This document shows positions 1 through 11,739 of a DNA stretch of 64,000 nucleotides, piece by piece. The notes below the pieces were generated by a model. It saw only the letters and a list, made by a program, of their open reading frames with translations. It made no database searches and was not told the DNA's origin. The stretch is from NCBI GenBank assembly GCA_025677825.1, contig JAIXMO010000013.1, forward strand, positions 62,001-126,000, written 5' to 3'. The stretch comes from Helicostylum pulchrum. Lineage: Eukaryota > Mucoromycota > Mucoromycetes > Mucorales > Mucoraceae. The position numbers were made by a program, and so were the translations under genes. Positions within the stretch are counted from its first letter, which is position 1. The number at the start of each line of letters is the position of its first letter.

Positions 1-714
1 TGCATATACATGGGAGGCAATTGACTGGCTTCACTGAATACAGAATTTTGAAAGAAACTTGTAGTTCCACCAGTCACCACGATCAAGACCATGATGAACC
101 AAAAGTAACCAGTTCCTTCGATCTTGGTTTCAACCGTTACCGCTAATACTCCAAAAATAAGGGTATTTAAAAAGATAGGAATAAATGAATTGAGACTAAA
201 TACAGACTATCAATGTATTTAGTATCACAGTTAAATTTGTTAATGCATTTTTTTTTTATACCTTGTTTTGTAAATACAATATTAAAGCAAATGTAAATAA
301 ATTGGTTATAGTAAAATAAGTCGAGAAATAATTTTGAAACGTTTCTTCATAAGGTGTTGACGCAAATCTTTTAGCAAAGTATTCTGACGCAGTAATAAAC
401 ACTAAAAGGGAAGGAATCTTAGCAAGTGTTTTTTTTTTTACTTGCTTTAACAAGTTTTTTTTAAATTACCATTCCATGGTAATAACATGGCAACACCGTA
501 TATAAAATACACCTACAAAAAGGAATCTCTCTCTTTTTTTAGTGCGTGCACTCCCTCTCCTCCTGTATTTTTTTATATTTACCCAATACACCATTTTATA
601 CTTATCATGATGACCTTCATCGTCTGAATGAGAAAAACTCCGTTCTACTAACAATTGATTCGTCTCATCACTAGAAACTTTACGCAAAAACTTTGGTTTT
701 AAAGAGTCGAACAT
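1..714 (-). CDS. Equilibrative nucleoside transporter (ENT/SLC29 family), 3' end outside window
   Basis: This is a multi-pass membrane protein that should carry nucleosides or nucleobases across the plasma or vacuolar membrane. Four exons fit in one frame: 714-583, 512-470, 401-262 and 195-1, continuing past the window edge. The joined protein begins with an acidic, Ser-rich cytosolic tail, then DKYKMVYW, then GVAMLLPWN leading into FITASEYF. This is the first-helix signature of ENT proteins. The last visible exon ends with FFQNSVFSEASQLPP, which matches the conserved block before the ENT glycine-rich helix. The start at 714 was chosen because it opens the acidic N-terminal tail typical of fungal ENTs. 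The three introns are 62-70 bases. Family assignment is firm; substrate and location are inferred from the family. Confidence 0.9.
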
Positions 715-2592
715 GTTTTTATGAAAAATTAAAAAGAAAAAAAGAAGATCTATATGAAACTTGATACTTCCTTCTTTATAAAAAAAAAAGGCACGGAAGA
801 TAAGTAGTAAACAAAACAAAAAAGTGTTTGATCCCAATATAGTAATAAAAAAGCGACGGATGAGACCGCGCGTGACTCGGGAAGTGACCTATCGTAACAT
901 AATTGAGAATTCGTTATATGAATATATTCATGCAAAGATTCAATTGAGTCTGGTTTGATTTCAATTGTAGGTTAGTATATTTCGTTTTGTAATTATATCT
1001 CATTTGTATTATTCAAAATGTAGTTATTTAAAAAGTGATAAATTGGCAAACGTAAAGGGATTATATATGTTTATTACATGTTGGTCATATGATATCCGAC
1101 AACATTTTCTTATTTATGTGGTCGTGGGAAGCGTATTTTGGGAGGATCTATTTTACTAAAACTTAAATATACAGCGACAAAACGTTTTCTGTAATAGAAT
1201 TTCTATAGTTTTTCGTCACTAGAAAATTATCCTCGCTTCTAAAAAAAACACTTTTTTTTTTTTTTTTTTTTTTTTTTTTGTACAGGTAGCGAGTATTTCT
1301 CCGAATTAACTCGATGAATATTTACTCCTTTATAGCTTATTATCAAACAATAACAACAAAAAGAAGGGGGGAACCACGAGACCATTTGTCATTCTACATA
1401 CACTAGTTTCAAGCGACTGCTTGTTTATTCAAGAGCTCCAAACATTCGTCCTTACTCTTATTGGTCCCTAAATTGAGAAGGTTTGCCACTTTCACAGTGA
1501 CACATAGTAGAGGGTTATATAAAAAAAAAAAAGTTTTTTACAGCAAGTGGTTGGTTTACTTTAACACCAGTTTATTTAAATTAGTTTATATTTAAGAAAA
1601 CAGTCTGCTTAAACAAAACAGATTAGATGGATGTAAGATTCGTAGTCACTTGGAACTTCATCTTAATAAATTTAAAGGCTCTTTTTTTTTTTTTTACTTA
1701 AGAAGCACCTTTAAGAACGTGGGAAACTTGTCTTGGTGCACAGAAACTCGTAGTATCAATAAGACAAAACATTGCATATTTACCGTTGTTTTTCCCGAGT
1801 ATCACAAAAAAAAAACTCTTTTTTTCCACGTTTATTGTGTACTCTTTTTCCTAAATGACGTTTTGTTCCTGAATATTACTCTGTTAAAGAAAAAAGAATA
1901 ACATATTTCTTACGTCAATAGTAGTGCTGTTATGGTCTCGGCCAAATGAACGGATAATTTTTTAATGATATGAGTGACAAAGATAGCATCTTAAAAATGA
2001 ATGTAAATATCTAGCCTCTATTTTTTTTTTCCCAGTAGATTGGGGGGAGATCCACGATACTAATGTTATGGGACGTGCCGGTTACACTGCATTCTGTTTT
2101 TAATATAGAGCAATGCCGGTATGATTAAAAAAGAGTTAATGGCAGCCTTGTATCCGTCATATCAATCATATGTTGTAATTATAGCAGGTGTAATCTACAT
2201 GTATCCGTTCTTATTGTATCTTAAATACGATATAGCTACTATTCAATTATTATTACGTGTAATTGTACTTTTTTTGCATCAAAAGTTAGTCATGATGAAT
2301 AAACAACTCAAAAAAAAACAATTGGTGCTTCCTCCGATATTCCGGACATAACCTTTTTGATTTTCACACTCTATATTATGAGTACAATGTAATCCGACAC
2401 AGAAAAATAAAAAACGGAATACACGTATTAATAATGATAATAAAACAGTCAATCTGGTTGCTCAAAATAACTTGAATGACCAATTATCTGTCAAAAAAAA
2501 GATAAGTAGCAAAATAAACCAATAGATACAGATATACAGATTATCCATCTCTTCGGGGCAACAACTGAACTTGAAAAAAAAAAAGGAACAAC
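715..2592. other. Intergenic DNA between divergent ENT and aminotransferase genes
   Basis: This is about 1.9 kb of AT-rich DNA with long homopolymers, including a T run near 1250-1279. The short open frames inside it (for example near 1650-1901 and 2121-2351) are low-complexity and match no family I know. I see no RNA gene. It presumably holds both divergent promoters. Confidence 0.6.
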
Positions 2593-2600
2593 TATATAAG
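2593..2600 (+). promoter_or_regulatory. TATA box of the aminotransferase gene
   Basis: TATATAAG lies 66 bases before the start codon at 2666. A CT-rich tract (2610-2640) follows, as is common at fungal transcription starts. Confidence 0.55.
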
Positions 2601-2665
2601 ACCAGTCTTCTCTATCTCTTTCTCTCTCTCTTTCCCTTAATCTCTAAGAAGAAATATAATAACCA

Positions 2666-4244
2666 ATGGATTACTCTAAGCATATCAGTAAAGCCAGTCA
2701 GGCCAGAAACCCCTCTGCTAGTAAGATAATAATTGTACTTAAAAAAAAAAGAAGAAAAAAAGACATTTGGCTAATCAAATCCTGCATTCTATAGTTCGCG
2801 CTTTAATGGTCTTTGCTAATGACAAGTCTGTGGTAAGTTTAAATTCTCAAATTAAATTCACATTTATATTTATACTTGATACTGATCTGTCAAAAAAAAA
2901 AAAAGATCTCTTTAGGTGCTGGTCAACCTAACCCTGCTACATTTCCTTTTGCTGGTATGACTGTCACTCTCAAGACTGGTGAAAAGATTGAAATTGATAG
3001 CGAATTATTCAACAGAGCCTTATCATATGATTTAACTGTAAGTTTTGGTTTCTAAAAAAAAAACATTTTTTGAAAGGTTTTTTCCCACGATTTGTTGATT
3101 TATTTTATTTATTTTTTACTTTCTGTAGGGAGGTGAACCTCTTTTAAATGAATGGTTATGTGAACTTCAAAGAGTAGAACATAAACCTCCTGTAAAGTTT
3201 AGTCTTTCAATCGGTTCTGGTTCTCAAGATCTTTTAACAAAGGTAAAAAAAAAAAAAAAGTTTAAATGCACGGCCGGGTAAATGTTTATTAATATATTTT
3301 AGGCACTTGAAATGATGATCAACCCAGGGGACTCGGTATTAGTAGAAAACCCAACTTACACTGGTGCGTTGTCTTTCCTTGAGACCATGAACTGTGATCT
3401 TGCCGATATCGCTACAGACGAATTTGGTATTGTACCTGAATCGTTAGAAAAAATGCTTGCCAACTGGCCCGAAAGTAACCCTAGCGGTAAGAAAGACCAA
3501 CCTCGTCCTCATTGCTTATACACTATTCCCAGTGGAGGTAACCCAACTGGTGTCAGTTCCACTTTGGAGAGAAAGAAAGCCGTCTATAAGATTTGTTCCA
3601 AGTACGATATCCTCATCTTGGAAGATGACGCATATTATTTCTTACAATTCACAAAGGACCGTACGCCATCTTACTTTTCAATGGATGTAGATGGTCGCGT
3701 TTTACGTTGTGATAGTATGAGTAAAATCTTATCCTCCGGATTACGTTTGGGTTGGGTCTCTGGTCCTGATGAACTTATTGATCGTATCAATATGCATACC
3801 ATGGTAACCAATTTACAACCTTCGGGTATTCCTCAAGCCATGACTTTAGGCCTTTTGCAAAAATGGGGTCATCAAGGATTCTTGGACCACGTAACTCGTG
3901 TTGCTGATTTTTATGCCGAAAAACGTGACGAGTTTGTCGCTTGTCTCGATCGTAGAATGAAGGGTCGCGCTCAATGGACTGTTCCTAACGCTGGTATGTT
4001 TGTATGGCTCCGTTTGTTGGGTGGTATTACAGATTCATACGATTTAATTATGACCAAGGCTTTAAAGCAAAACGTACTTGCTATTCCAGGTTTGGCCTTT
4101 ATGCCTCAAAAGAACAAAACCAATTATGTTCGTGTTTCTTATAGTAATGTTACTAAAGAAAATATGGATGAAGCTCTTCGTAGATTAGCCGAAGTGATTG
4201 ATAAAGAGGCTGCCATGAACGGTGTCGCCATTATTGAAGCCTAA
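2666..4244 (+). CDS. PLP-dependent aminotransferase, aminoadipate/kynurenine/aromatic type (fold type I)
   Basis: It transfers amino groups between amino acids and 2-oxo acids, probably 2-aminoadipate (lysine pathway), kynurenine or aromatic amino acids. Five exons fit: 2666-2720, 2795-2832, 2906-3037, 3129-3242 and 3303-4244, giving 426 residues. This is the usual length for Aro8/AADAT-type enzymes. The N-terminus SKASQARNPSAIRAL and the following ISLGAGQPNPATFPF are the family signature. IPSGGNPTG and LEDDAYYF line the cofactor pocket. The PLP lysine is expected in SMSKILSSGLRLGW, near residue 254. The exon 3 start at 2906 follows an AG after an A run. A later AG at 2914-2915 would break the frame. 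The exact substrate cannot be told from sequence. Confidence 0.93.
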
Positions 4245-7200
4245 GTAGTTTATTTCAATTTTTTTTTCTTTTTTTTTCATACTAGCTTCATACCCCCTCC
4301 CCTTCTATTTTTTTTTTCTATTACGTATATCTACACACATTGTTTGTGTGTGTATGTAAATATATATTATTTTATTTTCTCTTTTCATTACTTATCATAT
4401 TATACACTCAATAAATACATTTTATTATATAAATTTAGTATTCTACATACTATTGCAGTTAAACTTTTTTTTTTTTACTCTAACGACATTTCATCGCAAG
4501 TATTTAACGAGAAACAATAATAATACAAGATTCTGCAAGCAGAAAAAATGTTACTTGAGAACTAATTTATCACGAGCACGAGGTTTCTTTTTATCATTTT
4601 TTTTTTTGTACACTTTTTTTATTCATATACTTCAAGTGATACGTTTTTTTTTTAAAAAAAAAAGAAGAAAAAAATGGAGAGAGCTGTCAAATTAGCATTA
4701 GACGCATATTATGTCATCTAATTTATACAATTACAAAAAAAAAAAAAAAAAAAAAACTAGAGTAGTTAAAGCAATTTTACAGATAAATATATTAAATCTG
4801 TATAGTTTTCAAAAAAAAAAAAAAAAAAAAAAAAAAGACAGAAAGAACGTCGAGAAAAGAAAAATCTATTTATTGGAGTCGGTTCCCCAGTAATACTTTT
4901 TGTCGATTTTTTTTATAAAATCACAATTCCAAACAATGCAATGTTGCGTAACAGGAGTTAAAACTTATTGAATCCCGAAAATTGTGACACTCACAAGTCG
5001 CACCATCTCATATCAGTTGCCAGATTTATACGTCTCCGAGAAAAAATCACTTTTTTTACATGAATCGAACGCAATATTTTAAACGTACCATTTAAAGCGA
5101 TTTTTATTTCTCATACACACATATACTAGACAAAAAAAAAGTCACATGCGCGCGTGAAATTAAACAAAAACTTTCGTGGGATTGTTAAATCGACAAGGTA
5201 GAATCTTTAGATTATCCTTTTGTGACAGCAATGATCACAATGAGAAAAAAAAATTTTCGATATACCAGTGTCCGTGTTTTCTGGATATGTTTTTACTTCT
5301 CCAAAAAAAAAATTGAAAAAAAAAAAGTAGTTGCCGTTAAAAGTAAACTATATGGATAAAATGCACATATCGTTTTTTGTATTAGCAGTTAATTTTTAAC
5401 GTTTTTATTTTTTGACTTTTTTTAAAAAGGAAACCGTGTATTTGGGAAAGCATGTGCCTGTTTTTTTTTTCAGATTACCTAGAATAGAACCAAAGAAAAG
5501 CTACTAAAACTTTTTGATAGCCCGTTTTTTATTCAATATAAGCATGAATTGGACACTTTAAGTAATAATGAGTTTTTAGAAAGTACTACATGATTCTACT
5601 CCAAACCTTTTTTCTTTTTACAAGTGTTCAAATATATATATGTAACTAGGCAGTTGTACAAAGGGGCTATGCCTTTGTAATTTACTGGGGCTGATTCGTT
5701 TTTAAAAAGGATGAGAATTTTAATATTGATTGCGTAACCTATATCTATTTTCGATTAAGGATGAAAAAAAAAAATATGATCAGGCGTGTTCATTTTTAAA
5801 AAAAAAACTAGGAAAATCTCAATAGAGTAAAGGGATTTGCGTAGTGAAATATTTGGATTGATTAATTACTTTTTTTGATGCTTAGAAACACGCCAAGAAA
5901 CTATTTATAAAGAGTGTATATACGGCATAATATTCTTTTGAATTAGCAGCTATATTTTAACTAATTATAAATGCTTATATAATTTGTAATTGCATTGCCC
6001 ATGGATAACAATAATTACGCCTTTACCAAAAAAAAAAAAAAAAAAAAAAAAGTTTCGTCATTGAATCATGGGAGCTGCACTGTACCAACATATATACCTT
6101 GATATATCAACATGTACGTGTGTACTTGATTTTATAAAAAAAGAAACTATTATAAACAATACATCAAAATTTGTGTAATGTCGTTATTAATTTCACCCAT
6201 CAAGTTAATAGTTTTTTATTTTATTTTCTCTCAAGAACCAAAAATATTAAATACTTTAAATAAATACTTGAAAGACGTTATCTCTTATCGCTAAAATTGA
6301 CATTATAAAGTTTAAAAAAAAAAACTTAACAATCGAACTTTATTTCGAAAAGGGTTCAAATTCCGAGCATTGGATCAGGTTCGTACTACAATTTCAAAAT
6401 CAAAAAAGGATCTTCATTAAGGTTTCGATTTTCAGAATGACTTTTTTCAAATATAGAAATTTTCGCACAAATCAAAGCAAGTAAAGAGATAAAGTTGGTT
6501 GTATCACATGATATCGAAAGTAAATGATACTTTTCGGCTTACAGTAAATATATACTTGTCGACGGATTCAATTGTAATTATCCAGATCAAAAAATACATA
6601 TATACGTGTATACAGTATTAAAAAACATAATGTTAATGGTACCATATAAAAAAATGTCTTGGTTTCTCTTCGCTCCGTGACACACGCTTGTTGTTACAAT
6701 AAAAAACTATCTGTAATAACACTATACTATACTGGTAAACCTATATTACTATATATGCTTACTTATTGGACACAAGTTTCTTTTTTAAACTTGCATAATT
6801 TCACAATGTAAACTGCTTTACCAAATATAACCAAACCTGCTAAATTGGTCCTGTTACTAGCTCGCAATTTTTTTTTAAACAAATGATAAGCACTTTAGAT
6901 ATTCGCGTTTATATTAATAACAAAGCAAACCAGAAGAAAAAGCCGTATTTTTTTTTTTTTAAAAAAAAGGGATGATGGGCAGCCGGTATCAATAAAAGGT
7001 ATAGGATTAAATTAATCGTTTTTGTTTTTCGCCTTTTTTTTACTATTTTTCTTTACAACACTTTTTTTTTGTTTTGTTTTATTTTTAATTTTTTTTTAAG
7101 AGAGAAAGGAGATTCTATTTGTGAAAAAATTGTTACATATTTACTCAGCTGTTTTATGTATTTTTACCGCATTGCATACGCTTGCTTCAACCACGTTATA

Positions 7201-8071
7201 TGCTCATGTCCACACACTATGCTATACTGGGATATACTATTTAAAGTATACTTGATTGTTTACTTACAAAATAATTATGTATAAAAAGTATTCTTAAAAA
7301 AAAAGGGACAAACGAGATATGGCGTCTATTAAACAATAATGTTAGAACAAGAACATGGCAGATGACCAGTATATATATATATATATATATAAAAGGTGAG
7401 ACGCTATGATAGGTTTATTAGATACGTGTAACTTGATGGTAGATATAGGTCAGTTGGGATTGTATAGAGAGAAGTTTAGCAAAATAGAAAACCTGATCTG
7501 TACTAAAAGAGGGAAAGCAACTTCTTTTTGATCTCTAGATCAGTTACAATTAAGCAGAGCGTGTGTATAGATTCGTAGCTTGCGTATGGATTATATATTG
7601 GAAAAGATATATGTGTATAAAGAGTATGGCTATTAGTTGCCCTTTATTTTAAACCGGCACTTTGGCTAATGTTACTTTTTATTAAGTGACACATGTAATA
7701 GACCGGGCACTGAAAGTGGTTTGTATATGTTTTATTGGTTCTCTATATCCACGTTGGAAATACAGTATTATCAATTTAAATTAATAAAAGCTACTCTTTA
7801 TAATAATTTGTCATCTCATTTTTTTTATTGCAGTAGTTGTAAGTGATCCCATATTTTTTTAGAAAAAAGAAAAGGCAGCGTTTTCATCTTTTTGAATAAA
7901 AAAATAATAATAATCATACGTTTATACGGATACGCACGGTTGTAAGAGTTAAAAAAAGGGTCTTAAATCTATTCTGTATAACGTTTTTTTCTACCAGATA
8001 AAGAGCTGTACGTTATCTTCTAAACCTTAAGATTTCTTTATTATTCTTATCATTTAGATAGTGAACATATA

Positions 8072-8105
<34 letters not shown>

Positions 8106-8699
8106 GGTGTTAAACGAGCGTATATAATAAATTTGGAATAAGTTATGTTACCAAGTTATTATACGTCCGAATAAACATTTATTGTAACGTAGCACTTTGA
8201 TAGTTTAGAACTGAAATGTGTATTATTGTTTTTATTGTTCATGAATTTAATTTGTGTGCTGGATCAAAGAATCGTGTTATTTTGGAGATAGTAAAATGCT
8301 CGATTAGGTTCCCACGAAAGATTTAAACTGATTTGTGCTACACATTATGATTTTTCCACAAAAAAAAAAGGAGGGGTTTACTGTGTGACAGAATCTCTAT
8401 TCTTGTATAGAGGCGCACATGACAAAAGTTGGCCATATTATTTCTAAATCAGGAAACTAACGGTTCAAAAAAAAAAATTGTGTGTGAGTTATTCAATTAT
8501 CAGTTTCTCTTCGTCTTATCAAGTATATTGTGGAAATTTAAGAAAGAAAAAAAAAAGATGATATGTTTATTGAGACTGATTCGTTCCACATAGTCACACC
8601 CCTTCATTGGTATCACTCCATACTATCCAAATTAAACAATTGTGAGAAGTCAGACAGAAAGATTAAGTGGCGTCCCCCGTTTTTTATTTTTTTCTACAG
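4245..8699. other. Long gene-poor AT-rich stretch
   Basis: About 4.4 kb separate two plus-strand genes. It is full of poly-A and poly-T tracts (for example 4734-4755, 4811-4836, 6028-6051 and 8080-8105) and an (AT)n run at 7371-7390. Open frames within it are short and low-complexity. I find no convincing protein, tRNA or rRNA. It could hold a long promoter, a noncoding RNA or old transposon DNA, but the sequence alone does not show which. Confidence 0.55.
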
Positions 8700-8707
8700 T
8701 ATAAATA
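8700..8707 (+). promoter_or_regulatory. TATA box of the amino acid transporter gene
   Basis: TATAAATA stands 91 bases before the start codon at 8791. A pyrimidine-rich stretch lies between them. Confidence 0.5.
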
Positions 8708-8790
8708 AAAGATAAAATATTTCTCTCTTCCCTTTTCTTTTTTTTTTTAAGAAAATATCTCTTTTTTATTATAAAAAATATTTATAAGTC

Positions 8791-10751
8791 ATGTCTATGG
8801 ACGAAAAGACTGAAACAAAAGTGGTCGAGTCCGCCACTCAGGAACAAAAAGGAACATTCTTTGAATCCGTTACGGCTCGTTATACTAAAGTTACCCCCGA
8901 ATCATATCTTCGAAGAGAAGGCGAAACAAAAAACAGATTCTTGTTGCGTCGTCTTGGCCAAATTAAACCCGTCGAGTTATTATGGGGAGATGCTGAGAAC
9001 TCTGAATTAAAGCGCGCTTTATCCGCTTTTCAACTTGTATTTGTAGGTATTGGTGCTATTATCGGTACTGGTATTTTCGTTCTTTCAGGTTTGGCAGCTG
9101 CTAATAATGCTGGTCCTGCTGTTACTCTCTCATTTGTTATTGCTGCTATTGCTGCAGGTAAATTACATATTTCTAATAATAATTGTTCTAGAACTAATTT
9201 TTTTTTTGTTAAAAAAAAAAGCTTTTGCTGCTCTTAGTTACTCGGAAATGGCCTCTATGATTCCTGTTGCAGGTTCCGCTTATACTTATGCTTATGCTAC
9301 TATGGGCGAGTTTGTTGCTTGGACTATTGGTTGGGATTTAATCCTTGAATATATGGTGGGTGCTGCTACTGTTGGTGTTGGATGGTCAGGTTACTTTGTC
9401 AAGTTCTTCGAAGTTGCTTCAGGTGGAAAAATCAACCTTACTTCTAATTGGACTGAGCCCACAATTAAGTGGGTCGAAGTTCCTGCTGAAATGTCTTTAT
9501 CTGGAGCTTATTTAAATGTTCCCGGTTTCTGTATTATCATGTTGATTACCCTTATTTTGATTGTTGGGTAAGAATAAGATATCTTGCGAAAGGAATAGTT
9601 TTATATATACTAATATTTTCGTTTATAGTATTCGTCAATCTGCCATGTTCAATACAGTTGTTGTCACTATCAAGCTCGTTGTTATTCTTATCTTCATCTT
9701 TGCTCTTAGTGGTTTCTTAGATCCTGCTAATTTCAGTCCTTATATTCCTGAAAATACGGGCGACTGGCATTTCTTTGGTGTACCTGGTATCTTTGCAGCC
9801 GCTACAACAGTTTTCTTCAGGTAAAAAAAAAAACAGAAAAAAGAAAAGAAAAAAGGGACGTATATACTGATAGTTATTATAAATAGTTATATTGGTTTCG
9901 ATGCTGTTACAACTGCTGCTCTTGAAGCTAAGCGTCCTCAACGTGATCTTCCTATTGGTATTCTCGGTAGTTTGGTCATCAGTACAGTTCTTTATCTTGC
10001 TTTTTGTACTATCATGACTGGTGCTGCCAACTATACTGAATTCAAGGGTTCTCCCGTACCTGCCTCTGTTGCCGTTGAAGCTGTCATGAGAAGATATCAG
10101 GATAAAAACTTTGCTTGGCTCAACATTCTCGTTGCTATTGGTGCCGTCTGTGGTTTAACATCCGTCTTACTTATCAATTTGCTCGCTCAATCTCGTGTCT
10201 TTTATGCTATGGCCCAGGATGGTCTCTTACCTCCCATGTTTGCCAAGATTCACCCCAAGTTTAAGACTCCTCATTTAGCCACTATTACTGTCGGTACTAT
10301 TACTGCTGTTATGGCTGCTGTTTTACCTGTTGATTTCCTCGGTAACATGACTTCCGTTGGTACTTTGTTGGCTTTCTTCATTGTCCATCTTGGTGTTATT
10401 GTATTAAGATTCACTCGTCCTGATATTGAGCGTCGTTTCAAGATTCCCGGAGGTAAATACTTTTCTTTGGTCTTCCCTATTCTTGGTATGTGTATCTCTG
10501 TTGCTTTAATCGCAGTTGCTGAAGTTACTACCATCTGGCGTCTTTTTGTTTGGATGGCTCTCGGTTGGATCTTATATTTCGCTTATGGTATTCATCACTC
10601 TAGATTCAACAGAGATCCCATTGGTCGTTTCAAGGAAGCTGAAAGACATTTACCTGCTTACACTGAACAAGACGATACTGGTTATCAAGTTCAAGAATAC
10701 GATTATGTTCCCGAAACCCATCAAGCCGATCCTAACACACATCGTATCTAA
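8791..10751 (+). CDS. Cationic amino acid transporter (APC superfamily, CAT/SLC7A1-4-like permease)
   Basis: It should move basic or other amino acids across a membrane. Exons 8791-9157, 9222-9567, 9629-9820 and 9887-10751 join in frame to 589 residues. After a hydrophilic N-terminus comes LRRLGQIKPVELL, then the APC first-helix motif VGIGAIIGTGIFVLSG. SYIGFDAVTTAALEAKRPQR (spanning the last splice) is the CAT-family loop after helix 6. Many hydrophobic segments follow, consistent with 12-14 transmembrane helices. The C-terminus is hydrophilic and acidic. The first ATG is used; a second in-frame ATG lies two codons later and could also serve. The family is firm; substrate range is not shown by the sequence. 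Confidence 0.95.
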
Positions 10752-11739
10752 ACTTATTATATAATTCCCTTTTTTTTTCTCTCCCGCCTTTTGTAACCCC
10801 CCTTACAACATTATTTAACTCTGTATTTTTTTTTTTCTTTTTAACTAATGCTTACTTTCCCCCCCCCCCCCCCTATTGTTACTATACTTTAATTATATTT
10901 TCTTTTTTTATCTTGAAAAAAAAATAAACAAACTACTTATTGTTATTTCTTATTTATCCCGGTTGTTTATTTGAAAGATTAGGTAAAAAAAAAAAAGGCA
11001 AAACAAAGACGACTACATATAATACTTACCTAATCCGCTGTAATATTTGAATACGTATTACAGAAGATATACCTACTGCAGCAACAGTACGCTACGATGT
11101 TTCAATTTGTATACGTATTTTTCTTTTTTTGTGTCTTTGCTGCTTATTTTTGAAATAACATGCCAGTGACTGTGTAGGGCTAAAAAAAAAAGGATGAGAA
11201 TGAGTTTTAAAATAGGGACAATGAAATTTAGTTACGCTGTAGTGTCGCTCATGTGAGTTTTTCAAGAGCAAACGATAATTTCATCGTCAATTGCAAAGTG
11301 TAATAGCAAAAAGATGATTAGAAATGAAAGGGAAATACCTTACTTCAGAAAAACCTCGATACACCACGGGTATATTAGACAGACTTTGAAATAAGCACAG
11401 CGAAATGCAGAAAAATAAATCGAAAAGTGCATACGAAGAGAACTCTATAATAAAAGTTTTTTTAATTCCATACTTTTTAAAAAGCAGTGTAACCAATTAA
11501 CCTTAAAATGTTTCACTCATTTGTAACAAGGCATTTTTACAATGGCATATGAATATATATCACAAGGGTTATTTTGAAAAAGAAAAGTTTTTTTTTGAAC
11601 AATATAATTTTTTATTATATTAAGTAATAACAGAGGGGAGATATGTAATGAAAATGAATATATATATAAAAGGAGAAGGGTCTTTTTTTTTAAAAAAAAA
11701 AGAGGAAATGCAAAAGGAATGAATGTTTGTTTTTGTTTT
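10752..11739. other. Intergenic DNA between convergent transporter and HSP90 genes
   Basis: This is about 1 kb of AT-rich DNA holding both 3' regions. It contains a run of 15 cytosines at 10859-10873. I see no further gene. Confidence 0.6.

Noticed and set aside
466..935. Longer or alternative starts for the nucleoside transporter upstream of 714
   Set aside because: The frame upstream is Phe-rich translation of A/T runs. The ATG at 714 opens directly into the polar tail before the first helix.
1650..2351. Short plus-strand open frames in the first intergenic region
   Set aside because: They are Phe/Lys-rich frames over homopolymers and resemble no protein family.
6353..6363. B-box-like GGTTCAAATTC
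   Set aside because: No A-box or cloverleaf could be drawn upstream; the surrounding sequence is plain AT-rich DNA.
11026..11035. ATACTTACCT, matching the 5' end of U1 snRNA
   Set aside because: The rest of U1 is absent. Ten bases complementary to a splice donor are expected by chance in AT-rich DNA.
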